Positions 1 through 9,134 of a stretch of 29,832 nt of DNA are shown one piece after another (positions within the stretch are counted from its first letter, which is position 1; every line of letters starts with the position of its first letter). A model generated the notes under the pieces. That model did not search any database. It had not been told where the DNA came from and saw only the letters and a list, made by a program, of their open reading frames with translations. The position numbers were made by a program, and so were the translations under genes. Origin of the DNA: an uncultured Lachnospiraceae bacterium (GTDB taxonomy: Bacteria; Bacillota; Clostridia; Lachnospirales; Lachnospiraceae); contig CAMAHO010000006.1 of assembly GCA_945834545.1 (NCBI GenBank), forward strand, positions 1 to 29,832. The letters run 5' to 3'.

Positions 1-1995
1 GGAGATGGCGCCCACTGTGTGCTTCGCATGGACAAGACTACCGATTCCTACCACGAGCTGATTGGCTATATGGTGATGATAGAGGATGTGACAGCTAAGG
101 TTGAAATGATGACCAATCTGGAACAGGCAAACCATACCAAGAGCGTCTTTTTGGCAAATATGAGCCACGAAATCCGGACGCCTATGAATTCCATCCTGGG
201 ATTTTCAGAGCTGTTGTTATTGGAGGATATGACAAATAAGCAAAAGGAATATATCGATAATATCAGAGAATCCTCTTACAACCTGCTGGGAATTATCAAC
301 GAGGTTTTGGATATATCCAAGCTGGATGCAGGAAAGGAAGTGCTGGCTGAAACCGATTACGGCATGATAGAGCTTTTGCAGGGTCTCGTTATGCAGTTTT
401 CCACTACGGCCCAGAGGAAAGGGCTTTCCTTCCAGACTATGCTGGACAGCAACCTTCCCAAAAGACTTCATGGAGATGAGGCAAAAATCAGAGCCATTAT
501 CAGCCATGTTATGAAAAATGCCATTATGTACACAGAAAAGGGATATGTGGCTGTAGAGGTACGCTTGAAGGCAATCAATCCCACCGCCTGTGCCATTGAG
601 ATACAAATCAGAGATACGGGTATTGGAATTAAGCAGGAGGATATTGAGTATATTTTTGATCCCTTTGCCCAGGTAAACCACAATATTCATGAGAAACTGG
701 AAGGTACAGGCTTAGGACTTAGCATTGCCAAGGGCTATTTGGAGCTGATGAAGGGTTCCATTGCTATGGAGAGCGAGGTAGGCAAGGGCACCACGGTTAC
801 CATTGAAATACCACAGCAGATTGTGGACAGAACTCCCAGTGGCATAACCAAATTACATATTGTAAAGCAGCAGGAATCTGAGATTACCCAGAATAATTAT
901 GGTGGTATCCCGGTATTAGCCGTAGATGATAATGAGGTAAATCTGAAGGTTATCACCAAGTGTCTTGAGTGCTATGGGCTGAATGTAGATGTGGCCATCA
1001 GCGGGGAAATTGCTATCCAAAGATGCCGGGAGAAGCAGTATGCCATTGTCTTTATGGATCAGATGATGCCGGAGATGGATGGAATAGAAGCTATGAGGAA
1101 AATCCGCAATCTGCAGGAAATGCCTTGCTATGGCTTTGGCGGAGACAGCAAGATTATTGCCCTTACTGCAAATGCGGTAAAGGGAACCAGGGAAGAGCTT
1201 CTGGGTATTGGCTTTGACGAGTATCTGGCTAAGCCTGTGGAATTTGCAAAGTTAGAGGAAATGCTGAGCCGTTTCTTACAGGGAAGGAAGGTGGAGAGTG
1301 CAGCACCCTCCCAGAAGCTTCCTGATGCAGAAATGGAAAACAGCGTTGGGACTTCCAAGATGAATCACACCGTGGAAACCGATTCTAAGGCAGGAGAGCC
1401 GTCTAAGGAGTGGGAGCTTCCCGGTATCAATTTTGAAAAAGGATTAAAGCTGTGTGGCGGTGAAAAAGACAGCTATCTGGAGATTATGAAGCTGTTAGTG
1501 GAAAGCTGTCGTAAGAAGCTGGTCACTATGGAAGGTCAGTGGAATACTGATTTGCAGGGCTTTCAGATTGATATCCATGGGGTTAAGGGAATGTGCTACA
1601 ATGTAGGAGCTGACACTATGGGGGATAAGGCAAAGGTATTGGAGATGGCTGCCCGGTCCAAGGATGTGCAGGCAATCGAGGATGGCTATGCAGGTTTTAA
1701 AGAGGAGCATCTTGCCTTCCTACGTGTATTGGAGGAGTTTCTTCATACGCAAGGCCTGGAAGTAGAAAAAGAACAGGCTGGTTTTGATTTTGAGACAAGT
1801 CTCAGAAAGTTGTTAAAGGCAACCTCGGAGTACGATTTTCCTGCCATCCAAAAGGAGATGGAGGTGCTTGCAGCCGGCGCTATGACAGAGGAGCAGCAAG
1901 AGACGGTAGACAAGCTTCAAGAGCTTTCGGAGGAAATGGATATTGAACAGATGGAGGCACTCCTTGAGGGCTTGCTACAGAATAAGGCAGACTAG
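1..1995 (+). CDS. Hybrid sensor histidine kinase (HisKA-HATPase-REC-HPt), 5' end outside window
   Basis: The frame is open from base 1, so the N-terminus is missing. The GTG at 19 and ATG at 28 are internal codons, not starts. The short visible N-terminal piece (GYMVMIEDVT) resembles the end of a PAS-type sensor. A HisKA domain follows with SHEIRTP (His codon 166-168). The HATPase_c domain shows the DTGIGI and GTGLGLSIAKG boxes. A receiver follows with Asp at 1057-1059 (FMDQMMPEMDG), then an HPt domain with its His at 1576-1578 (DIHGVKG). About 70 helical residues close the protein. The layout implies an internal His-Asp-His phosphorelay that passes phosphate to a separate receiver, and several are encoded just downstream. 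The next gene begins 21 bases after the stop. Domain calls are secure; the signal sensed is unknown. Confidence 0.93.
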   Translation, partial: GDGAHCVLRMDKTTDSYHELIGYMVMIEDVTAKVEMMTNLEQANHTKSVFLANMSHEIRTPMNSILGFSELLLLEDMTNKQKEYIDNIRESSYNLLGIINEVLDISKLDAGKEVLAETDYGMIELLQGLVMQFSTTAQRKGLSFQTMLDSNLPKRLHGDEAKIRAIISHVMKNAIMYTEKGYVAVEVRLKAINPTACAIEIQIRDTGIGIKQEDIEYIFDPFAQVNHNIHEKLEGTGLGLSIAKGYLELMKGSIAMESEVGKGTTVTIEIPQQIVDRTPSGITKLHIVKQQESEITQNNYGGIPVLAVDDNEVNLKVITKCLECYGLNVDVAISGEIAIQRCREKQYAIVFMDQMMPEMDGIEAMRKIRNLQEMPCYGFGGDSKIIALTANAVKGTREELLGIGFDEYLAKPVEFAKLEEMLSRFLQGRKVESAAPSQKLPDAEMENSVGTSKMNHTVETDSKAGEPSKEWELPGINFEKGLKLCGGEKDSYLEIMKLLVESCRKKLVTMEGQWNTDLQGFQIDIHGVKGMCYNVGADTMGDKAKVLEMAARSKDVQAIEDGYAGFKEEHLAFLRVLEEFLHTQGLEVEKEQAGFDFETSLRKLLKATSEYDFPAIQKEMEVLAAGAMTEEQQETVDKLQELSEEMDIEQMEALLEGLLQNKAD

Positions 1996-2016
1996 AGTAG
2001 AAATGGGGGAACTACA

Positions 2017-3447
2017 TTGATACAGGATTCTTTTGAAACCATGAATTTGGCTCTGGAGATGATTCTGATCTTTGATACGTCGGGAAGAATCATGTTTGGG
2101 AACACAAGAGCACAGAAATTGTTGGAATATGATCAGTTGGAAGACTTGCAAATTCAGGAAATCTTTCCGGACATTCTTGTCACGGAGGACGGAGATTTTA
2201 CTTGGAAGGAGTCAGAACAGGATCTTGGAAGCGAGCAGAACGCCTACCGAAAGAACAAAACCTGTTTTTCCGTGCTGGCTCGTATCAGCAAAGTCAATTC
2301 AGAGGGACAGAGGCTCTACATCTGTATGGCAGTGGATAACACCATCCAGAATTATTTTGCCCACAGGGCGCAGATGGCGGATGAACAGAATCAGTCCGCC
2401 CAGCAGATGAAGAGCCAGTTTGTGGCTACAGTTACCCATGAGCTTAGAACGCCGGTAAACGGTATCTTGGGAAATGTTCAGACCCTGATGGGCATGGAAA
2501 ATGATCCGGCGAAGCAGGGCCTGCTTGCCTTGATGGAGAGAGGCTGCAGGGATATGCACGCCATTATCAATAATATCCTGGACTTTTCGAAACTGGATGC
2601 AGGAAAGCTGGAATTAGATGAAAAGGAATTTGTGCTCCGTGATCTGATGGATTATATTAAATCTAATCACATCAACAAGATTACAGATAAGGGCCTGGGA
2701 TTTTTTATGAACATCTCCCCGGAGGTGCCGGAAAAGGTGATTGGAGATGAACTGAGAATCGGACAGGTGTTAAACAACTTCCTTTCCAATGCCACCAAGT
2801 TTACCGCCACCGGTAAAATTATGGTGGAGGTTGTAAAGACGGCCCAGATGGGAGACCGGGTGGAGCTGTTCTTTATGGTGATGGATACAGGAATCGGTAT
2901 CAGCAAAGAAAACCAGGATAAGCTGTTTAAGAGCTTCTCTCAGGTAGATTCCAGCACCTTCCGCAAGTACGGGGGTACCGGCTTAGGTCTTAGTATTTGT
3001 AAGCAGCTGGTGGAAATGATGGGAGGCAATGTGCATGTAGAGAGCGAAGAGAATAAGGGCTCCGTTTTCTCCTTCCACATCTGGATTAAGGTTCCCACAG
3101 AGGAGGGAGAGGTCTTAGATACGGATATGCACGCCTATCAGGTGCAGATTCCTACCATGGATATGTTGGAGGATACCAGCAAATCTATGCAGTATGGCAC
3201 GGAAGAAAACAGGGAAGAGCTGCAAAAGAAGTTGTCCAAGCTAATCCTTTGTATTGAAATGAAAAACTGGGAAAAAGCGGAAATGTTCATGGAAGGTATC
3301 AGACAGCTGACAAACGAGGCGCCGAGAGAGATTAAGAGTTTGTCATTACGGTTAAAGATGTCTGTTCAAAAGGAAGATTATGAGAAGGCACTAGAGGCCT
3401 ACAACCTGTTTGCAGAGAGTCTGGAGAAAGGGGAAAGCATAGAATAA
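2017..3447 (+). CDS. PAS-domain sensor histidine kinase
   Basis: Cytoplasmic kinase of 476 residues. The TTG start is preferred because GGGGGA lies six bases upstream; an in-frame ATG at 2041 would cut into the PAS fold. Residues about 5-115 look like a PAS domain (LEMILIFDTSGRIMFGN). HisKA follows with THELRTP (His141), then HATPase_c with the N box around NNFLSNATKF, DTGIGIS, and GGTGLGLSICK. It has no transmembrane segment, receiver or HPt. Its last 80 or so residues form a helical extension resembling the tail of the kinase upstream. The stop overlaps the next start (TAATG), so translation of the receiver-HD protein is probably coupled and that protein is the likely phosphotransfer partner. 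The ligand is unknown. Confidence 0.92.
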   Translation: MIQDSFETMNLALEMILIFDTSGRIMFGNTRAQKLLEYDQLEDLQIQEIFPDILVTEDGDFTWKESEQDLGSEQNAYRKNKTCFSVLARISKVNSEGQRLYICMAVDNTIQNYFAHRAQMADEQNQSAQQMKSQFVATVTHELRTPVNGILGNVQTLMGMENDPAKQGLLALMERGCRDMHAIINNILDFSKLDAGKLELDEKEFVLRDLMDYIKSNHINKITDKGLGFFMNISPEVPEKVIGDELRIGQVLNNFLSNATKFTATGKIMVEVVKTAQMGDRVELFFMVMDTGIGISKENQDKLFKSFSQVDSSTFRKYGGTGLGLSICKQLVEMMGGNVHVESEENKGSVFSFHIWIKVPTEEGEVLDTDMHAYQVQIPTMDMLEDTSKSMQYGTEENREELQKKLSKLILCIEMKNWEKAEMFMEGIRQLTNEAPREIKSLSLRLKMSVQKEDYEKALEAYNLFAESLEKGESIE

Positions 3448-4508
3448 TGTCTGAACAAAAGAAGGAAAAGATTTTGATCGTGGATGATGTGGAAGCCAAC
3501 AGAATGGTGTTAAAGGATATCATCAGTCAAATGGGATATCAACCCTTGTTAGCCGAGAACGGGGTTCAGGCGTTAAAGATTGTGGAGCGGTTTTTCCCAC
3601 AGCTTATCATTTCCGATATTGCTATGCCCCAGATGGACGGACTGGAGTTGTGTGAGAGATTAAAAAGAGACCCCAGAACAAGAGATATTCCCATCCTGTT
3701 TTTGTCTGCCTACGCAGATGCCAGTGATGTCGTAAAGGGCTTTGAGATTGGTGGCGTGGACTATATCGTGAAGCCCTTCCTGCCGGAGGTAGTGAAAGCG
3801 AGGATAAGCTTGCACCTGAAGCTGTACGAAACCCAGCAGGAGTTGTCAAAATCCAACCGTATGCTGCAGACCTCAGTGAAGGAGCAGTTAAAGATGCTGG
3901 AGCAGGAGAAGAAAAATGTTTTGTATGCCCTGGTGCGAGTGGCCAGAGAAAATGATGCTTTTGGTTCAGAACATTTGGAGAGAATGTGCTATAATTGCCA
4001 TGTGTTGTCCGAGGCGTTACAGCTGACACCGGAGTATGGTAGCAAGATTTCAGACGATTATGTGGAGGTGCTGGCCTTGGCTGCACCCCTGTGTGACCTT
4101 GGGAACGTGGGGATACCGAAGGAAGTTTTGCAGAAGGTGGATCCTTTGGAGGAACAGGACCTGGATCTCATTCGAAGACATACCATCATTGGCGGCAATA
4201 TCATCGATGATGTTCAAAAGACAGGGGAGTACAATGAGTTCCTGAAAATGTCTTATGATATTGCAAGGTTTCATCATGAATATTATGATGGTAGTGGTTA
4301 TCCCGAGGGAAGAAAGGGCGACGAGATTCCTCTTGCAGCCCAGATTGTATCCGTAGTGAGTGCGTTTTGTGCGATTACCGAGAAGAGAGTATATAGAGAC
4401 GCTTTTTCCAGAGAAGAAGCCATAGAGATGATTAATAAGCAGAGTGGAATCAAGTTTAATCCTCGTATCTGTGAGGTGTTGGCAATGATTTACCGACAGC
4501 TTCATTAG
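3447..4508 (+). CDS. Response regulator with degenerate HD-GYP output domain
   Basis: Protein of 353 residues. Residues 1-125 are a receiver with VDD at the N-terminus, phospho-acceptor Asp57 (SDIAMPQMDG) and the conserved Lys in VKPF. A coiled linker follows (about 130-165), then an HD-GYP-like domain. The HHE..DGSGYP signature is kept (His276, His277, Glu278, Asp281). However, the usual HD.GK is CDLGN here (Cys216, Asn220), and the downstream metal-ligand segment reads VSAFCAIT, with Ser305 and Cys308 where Asp is expected. Active HD-GYP enzymes hydrolyse cyclic di-GMP, but the lost metal ligands make catalysis doubtful. It may instead bind a nucleotide or a partner. Its start overlaps the previous stop by one base. 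The fold is confident; loss of activity is inferred. Confidence 0.88.
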   Translation: MSEQKKEKILIVDDVEANRMVLKDIISQMGYQPLLAENGVQALKIVERFFPQLIISDIAMPQMDGLELCERLKRDPRTRDIPILFLSAYADASDVVKGFEIGGVDYIVKPFLPEVVKARISLHLKLYETQQELSKSNRMLQTSVKEQLKMLEQEKKNVLYALVRVARENDAFGSEHLERMCYNCHVLSEALQLTPEYGSKISDDYVEVLALAAPLCDLGNVGIPKEVLQKVDPLEEQDLDLIRRHTIIGGNIIDDVQKTGEYNEFLKMSYDIARFHHEYYDGSGYPEGRKGDEIPLAAQIVSVVSAFCAITEKRVYRDAFSREEAIEMINKQSGIKFNPRICEVLAMIYRQLH

Positions 4509-4554
4509 TTAGGGGAGGGACATACAAGGTCCGGACCAGAGCCGGGGGAGTAAC

Positions 4555-5361
4555 ATGAACGATATTGAATTTGACCGAATTAACAGATACATACACACTA
4601 GGTATGGGATTGATTTGTCCGGAAAGAAGGAAATCGTGGATGGGCGTTTGACCAATATGCTCAGACACAGGGAGTTTCGTTCTTATATGGAATATATGGA
4701 TGCAGTAGAAAAGGATACCTCCGGTAATCTGGAAAAGGAGTTAGTCAATCTGCTTACTACCAACCATACCTATTTTATGCGGGAATTTGAACATCTGGAA
4801 TTTCTGAAGGCTAAGATTCTTCCTTATTTAAAGGAGAAGGAGAGGCTGTCCAAGGACTTGAGAATCTGGTGCGGGGCGTCCTCCTCAGGAGAGGAACCCT
4901 ATATGATAGCCATGACCGTGCTGGACTTTTTTGGGTTAGAGAAGGATGCCTGGGATACCCAGATACTAGCCACTGATATAGACACCAAGGTGCTTCAAAT
5001 GGCTATAAAGGGGGAGTACTCCAAGGAAGCTGTAGCCGGGCTGCCGGAGAATTGGAAAAGAAGATATTTTACAACCAAGGATGGAGAGACCTATCAGGTT
5101 TCCCAGGAGCTGAAAAAGGAAGTGCTGTTTCGACAGTTTAACCTGATGGAACCCTTTCCCTTTCGCAGAAAAATGCATGTCATTTTTTTGCGGAATGTGA
5201 TGATATATTTTAACCAGGAGACGAGATTGGAGCTTGTGAAAAAAATCTATGATTTTCTGGAGCCGGGGGGATATTTTATCGTAGGAAAAACAGAGACCAT
5301 AGACAGAGGGCAGGTTCCCTTTGAGATGGTGATGCCCTCTGTGTTTCGAAAGAGCTTGTAA
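4555..5361 (+). CDS. cheR: CheR chemoreceptor glutamate methyltransferase
   Basis: Protein of 268 residues, the normal CheR length. It transfers methyl groups from S-adenosylmethionine to glutamates on methyl-accepting proteins. The N-terminal helical domain ends in the CheR motif TTNHTYFMRE. The SAM-binding domain has RIWCGASSSGEEPY and the acidic strand ILATDID, and near the C-terminus comes FLRNVMIYF. GGGGGAG lies four bases before the ATG. It is separated from the previous gene by 46 bases that contain the perfect palindrome GGTCCGGACC (4528-4537). CheB follows 29 bases later, giving the usual methylation-demethylation pair. There is no TPR extension. The substrate is presumably the receptor at 9667-11019. 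Confidence 0.96.
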   Translation: MNDIEFDRINRYIHTRYGIDLSGKKEIVDGRLTNMLRHREFRSYMEYMDAVEKDTSGNLEKELVNLLTTNHTYFMREFEHLEFLKAKILPYLKEKERLSKDLRIWCGASSSGEEPYMIAMTVLDFFGLEKDAWDTQILATDIDTKVLQMAIKGEYSKEAVAGLPENWKRRYFTTKDGETYQVSQELKKEVLFRQFNLMEPFPFRRKMHVIFLRNVMIYFNQETRLELVKKIYDFLEPGGYFIVGKTETIDRGQVPFEMVMPSVFRKSL

Positions 5362-5390
5362 AGTAGAATGAATTCGGGGAGGATGAGAGC

Positions 5391-6503
5391 GTGGCTGAAA
5401 TAAAGGTCTTGGTCGTGGAAGACTCATTGGTTTTTCGCAACCTCTTAGTAAGTTACATAAACAGGGTGCCTGAGCTTAAGGTAGTTGCCGAGGCAAATGA
5501 CCCCTATGAAGCAAGGGATATGATCATCAAGCACAATCCGGATGTTATGACCTTGGATATTGAACTGCCAAGGATGGACGGTATCGAGTTCCTGAGCAAG
5601 CTGATGCCCCAGTATCCGGTGAGAACGGTAGTTATTTCCGCATTAAGCGACAGGGTATTTGATGCCTTAAATGTAGGAGCGGTGGATTTTGTTGCAAAGC
5701 CCATCAGTACAGACAGGCAAGGCTTGAATGAGTTCTTAACCCATGAGCTGCCGGAGAAAATCCTGGCGGCTTCCAGGGCAAAGCTTTGGGGAAGCCCTGT
5801 TGGAAAGAGACTGCCACAGGAAAAACAGATTGATGGACGAGTGCAGGAGATTTTATACAAGAAAGAGGCACAGGACGGTGCGGAAACGGACATTGTAATC
5901 GCAATCGGAGCTTCCACAGGGGGAACGGAAGCAACCGCTTCCATTATCGAAAGCTTAGTTCCGCCCATACCACCCATTGTAATTACACAACATATGCCGG
6001 AAGGCTTCACGAAGATGTATGCAGACCGGATGCATCATAAGAGCCATCAGGGGATTACGGTGGAGGAGGCAAGCCAGAATGCAAAGCTTCTTCCCAATCA
6101 TGTGTACATCGCCCCGGGGGGAAACAGGCATATGACTGTTACCAAGAAGGGGGGAGAATATCGGATTTCCTTAAAGGAGGGCGAAAAGGTGAATGGACAC
6201 AAGCCCTCGGTAGAGGTATTGTTTGATTCCATGGCCCAGGTCGTAGGAAACAGAGGCATTGGCATTATCCTCACCGGAATGGGAGGAGACGGTGCGAAAG
6301 GGCTTCTGCATATGAGACAGAGAGGTGCAAGAACCATAGGGCAGGATGAATCCACCTGTGTGGTATATGGCATGCCCAAGGTCGCATATGAATTGGGTGC
6401 AGTGGAATCGCAAGAAAAACTTGGCGAGATTCCACAAAAGTTGTATTATTACATAGAACAGCAAAAAAAGCAGAATAAAAAAGATAAAGCAGAAACGAAT
6501 TAG
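5391..6503 (+). CDS. cheB: CheB receptor methylesterase/glutamine deamidase
   Basis: Protein of 370 residues from a GTG start with GGGGAGG eight bases upstream. It removes methyl groups from chemoreceptors, opposing CheR, and is normally switched on by phosphorylation from CheA. Residues 1-120 are the receiver, with Asp56 (TLDIELPRMDG) as acceptor and Lys in FVAKP. The C-terminal esterase domain (about 165-355) has the complete catalytic triad: Ser175 in GASTGG, His201 in ITQHMP, and Asp300 in GMGGDG. APGGNRHM is also typical. The last 15 residues are a lysine-rich tail. The gene lies between cheR and a stand-alone receiver, with 12 bases to the next start. Confidence 0.97.
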   Translation: MAEIKVLVVEDSLVFRNLLVSYINRVPELKVVAEANDPYEARDMIIKHNPDVMTLDIELPRMDGIEFLSKLMPQYPVRTVVISALSDRVFDALNVGAVDFVAKPISTDRQGLNEFLTHELPEKILAASRAKLWGSPVGKRLPQEKQIDGRVQEILYKKEAQDGAETDIVIAIGASTGGTEATASIIESLVPPIPPIVITQHMPEGFTKMYADRMHHKSHQGITVEEASQNAKLLPNHVYIAPGGNRHMTVTKKGGEYRISLKEGEKVNGHKPSVEVLFDSMAQVVGNRGIGIILTGMGGDGAKGLLHMRQRGARTIGQDESTCVVYGMPKVAYELGAVESQEKLGEIPQKLYYYIEQQKKQNKKDKAETN

Positions 6504-6515
6504 GAGGGGTTCTTA

Positions 6516-6911
6516 ATGAAGATTTTACTTGCAGAGGACGATTTTGTTACCAGAAAGTTTATGACCAATTTCCTTTCCAAATACGGAGAGTGTGATGTGA
6601 CTGTAGATGGAATGGAGGCAGTGGATGCTTTCATGATGGCATTGGAGATGGAGGAGCCATACGATTTGGTTTGTCTGGATATTATGATGCCGGTTATGGA
6701 TGGATACCAGGCTCTTATGGGAATACGTAATCTGGAAAAGGAAAGGGGCATTGCCCCGGAGAATGCAGTAAAAGTGATTATGGCTACTGCACTTAATGAT
6801 GAGAAGAATGTGAAGATGGCTTTTGATCTGGGATGCACCATCTATTCCGGTAAGCCCATCGATGAGGCAAGATTTGAACAGGCACTGCAGAAGCTGGGCT
6901 TGATTGAATAG
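6516..6911 (+). CDS. Stand-alone response regulator receiver (CheY-like)
   Basis: Protein of 131 residues consisting of one receiver domain. The acidic pocket is AEDD, the phospho-acceptor is Asp55 (CLDIMMPVMDG), the Thr region is IMATAL and the conserved Lys is in YSGKPID. There is no output domain, so it acts through partners or as a phosphate sink. The ribosome binding site AGGAGG overlaps the cheB stop codon. The stop lies 13 bases before cheA. Its sequence differs clearly from the second receiver at 11037, so the operon has two distinct CheY-like outputs. Which one, if either, acts on a motor cannot be told from here. It may also take phosphate from the HPt of the first kinase. Confidence 0.92.
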   Translation: MKILLAEDDFVTRKFMTNFLSKYGECDVTVDGMEAVDAFMMALEMEEPYDLVCLDIMMPVMDGYQALMGIRNLEKERGIAPENAVKVIMATALNDEKNVKMAFDLGCTIYSGKPIDEARFEQALQKLGLIE

Positions 6912-6924
6912 AAAGGAGCTTCAA

Positions 6925-9114
6925 ATGGCGGAAGATTTTAGCGTAGAGGGAATGCTTGACATGTACCTCTTTGAGAATAGGCAGCTTTTGGAGAAGCTTC
7001 AGGAGACCGTCCTGGACCAAAAGGATGCGGATTGCTTTGACGAGGACGCAATCAACGAAATTTTCAGAACCATGCACACAATAAAGGGTTCTTCCGGTAT
7101 CATGATGTTTGATGAGATTACGGAGGTTTCTCATAAATTAGAAGATATATTCTATTTTATCAGAGAATCTCATCCGGAAAATGTGCCCCATGTAGAGCTG
7201 GTAGAGCATGTTTTGGAAGTAGCTGATTTCATTAACAGTGAAATGGATAAGCTGGAGGAGGGCGGTACTGCAGATGGCAGCGCAAAGGAGATTGTTGCAA
7301 ATCTCAATACCTTCTTAGCCTCATTAAAAGGCGAAAATAAGGAAGAAATCATTAAGGAAAATGTACACCAGGCACCAACCCAGTTTTACATAGCACCTAT
7401 GGCTACGGCCAGCAGCCACTTTTTCAGAATCTTTATCCGATATGCGCCGGATACCATAATGGCAAATGTGCATGCCTACAAAATCGTATTTGCCTTAAAG
7501 GACTTGGCAGAGGATTTGCTGCACTACCCGGAGGACATTATCTCCGACGAATCCAGCGGCGACTACATACTGGAAAACGGCTTTAAGATCTTGCTGCAGG
7601 CGCAGTGTGATATGGAAAAGCTACAGGAGATTATCCAGGAAGGCTATGAAATCACCAAGGTTGAAATGGAGGAGATTACGCCTCAGATTTTCCAGATGGG
7701 TTTGGATGCCTTTGGTATTTCGGCAGATTCCATCATCGACTTAGACTCCAGCGTGGAGGATATCACGAAGAAGGAGAAGGACCAGGCAGGAGCCATCGCT
7801 CCCGGTATGTTCGTACTACCGCCTCAGGGGCAGGAAGCAAAGCCGGCGGAAAAGAAGGAATTTGCTCCCGGTGATTTCGTTATTGAGTCCAAGGGCCCCG
7901 GTAAATCCAAGAAATTAGCCAAGGATAAGGCAACAAAGCAAGACAAGACCTCCTACATCAGTGTGGATGTCAAGAAGATGGATCAGCTTATGGATCTGAT
8001 TGGAGAATTGGTCATTTCTCAGTCAGTGGTGCTTCAAAATCAGGATTTAAAGATACCCGGACTGAGATTGGATAATTTCAACAAAGCCGCAGGGCAGATG
8101 GTTAAGATATCAACGGATTTGCAGAATGTCATTATGAGTATGCGAATGGTTCCCCTGACCAATACCTTCCAAAAGATGAATCGTATCGTCTTTGATGTGT
8201 CCAGAAAGCTGGGGAAGGACATTGAGTTCCAGATGATTGGAGATGCCACTGAGGTGGATAAAAATATTATCGAGCATATTTCAGACCCTCTCATGCACCT
8301 GGTGAGAAACGCAGTAGACCACGGAATTGAGACTACGGAGGAGAGAGAGGCGAAGGGCAAGAAACAGAAGGGAAAGGTAACCTTATCCGCCAGAACAGAA
8401 TCCGGCAAGGTTTGGATTGGAGTAACCGACAACGGAAAAGGACTAGATAGGAAAAAGATTCTGGAAAAGGCCAGGGAGCATGAGCTCTTGGATCCTACCA
8501 GATTGGACAGCTCCTATTCCGACAAGGAAGTGTACCAGCTGATCACTCTGCCGGGCTTCTCCACCAACGAGCAGGTAACGGAGTATTCCGGACGAGGTGT
8601 TGGAATGGATGTGGTGGTATCCAATCTGCAGGCGATCGGAGGAACGCTGGAAATCGACAGTACGCCGGGAGAAGGCAGTCAGATGCTTTTGAAAATCCCT
8701 TTGACACTTGCAATTATTGATGGCATAGTAATGCAGGTAGGAAGCAATACCTTTGTAATAGAAACCGGTGCCGTGAAGGAGTTTATCAATATCAGAGAGG
8801 ATTCTGTAATTCAGAAGCCCAACAAGGAAGAATTCGTCATGATCCGAGGGGAAGGCTATCCGTTGCTTCGTTTGGGAGACTGGTACGGAATTGCTGACTG
8901 TGAGACAGATGTGCAAAAGGGCATGATTGTCATGGTGGAAGCAGATAAGGAATGTTTCTGTCTGTTTGTAGATAAGCTCATCGGAAAGCAGGAAATCGTT
9001 GTAAAGCCCATTCCGGATTATATTAAAAAGGTTCAGGGTCTCACCGGCTGTACTCAGCTGGGAGATGGCAGAATCGCCTTGATATTGGATATGGCTGCAT
9101 TACTAGAAGAATAG
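6925..9114 (+). CDS. cheA: CheA chemosensory histidine kinase
   Basis: Protein of 729 residues. The ATG at 6925 is preferred over an upstream in-frame TTG at 6904, because AAGGAG (6913-6918) lies six bases before the ATG. Domains in order are P1 HPt with His51 (MHTIKGSSG), a response-regulator-binding region (about 150-265), and a linker rich in Lys and Pro. Then come P3 dimerisation from about 343 (MDQLMDLIGELV) and the P4 kinase, with the N box at about 458-466 (LVRNAVDHG), DNGKG at about 502 and GRGVGMDVV at about 556. P5, the CheW-like domain, runs from about 593. All kinase boxes are intact. It would phosphorylate CheB and the receivers on either side of it in this operon. Confidence 0.97.
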   Translation: MAEDFSVEGMLDMYLFENRQLLEKLQETVLDQKDADCFDEDAINEIFRTMHTIKGSSGIMMFDEITEVSHKLEDIFYFIRESHPENVPHVELVEHVLEVADFINSEMDKLEEGGTADGSAKEIVANLNTFLASLKGENKEEIIKENVHQAPTQFYIAPMATASSHFFRIFIRYAPDTIMANVHAYKIVFALKDLAEDLLHYPEDIISDESSGDYILENGFKILLQAQCDMEKLQEIIQEGYEITKVEMEEITPQIFQMGLDAFGISADSIIDLDSSVEDITKKEKDQAGAIAPGMFVLPPQGQEAKPAEKKEFAPGDFVIESKGPGKSKKLAKDKATKQDKTSYISVDVKKMDQLMDLIGELVISQSVVLQNQDLKIPGLRLDNFNKAAGQMVKISTDLQNVIMSMRMVPLTNTFQKMNRIVFDVSRKLGKDIEFQMIGDATEVDKNIIEHISDPLMHLVRNAVDHGIETTEEREAKGKKQKGKVTLSARTESGKVWIGVTDNGKGLDRKKILEKAREHELLDPTRLDSSYSDKEVYQLITLPGFSTNEQVTEYSGRGVGMDVVVSNLQAIGGTLEIDSTPGEGSQMLLKIPLTLAIIDGIVMQVGSNTFVIETGAVKEFINIREDSVIQKPNKEEFVMIRGEGYPLLRLGDWYGIADCETDVQKGMIVMVEADKECFCLFVDKLIGKQEIVVKPIPDYIKKVQGLTGCTQLGDGRIALILDMAALLEE

Positions 9115-9134
9115 AAGGGATGGGAAAAGGACGT

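Noticed and set aside
217..690. Open frame on the minus strand inside the first kinase gene
   Set aside because: It is antisense to conserved HisKA and HATPase motifs, has no ribosome binding site and no family features.
3622..4086. Minus-strand frame of 154 codons opposite the receiver-HD gene
   Set aside because: Its product is rich in Pro, Ser and Arg, as expected of a shadow frame; the + strand gene has clear domains.
4528..4537. Perfect 10-bp palindrome GGTCCGGACC upstream of cheR as an operator
   Set aside because: Short, internal to an operon and with no promoter nearby; kept only as a remark in the cheR entry.
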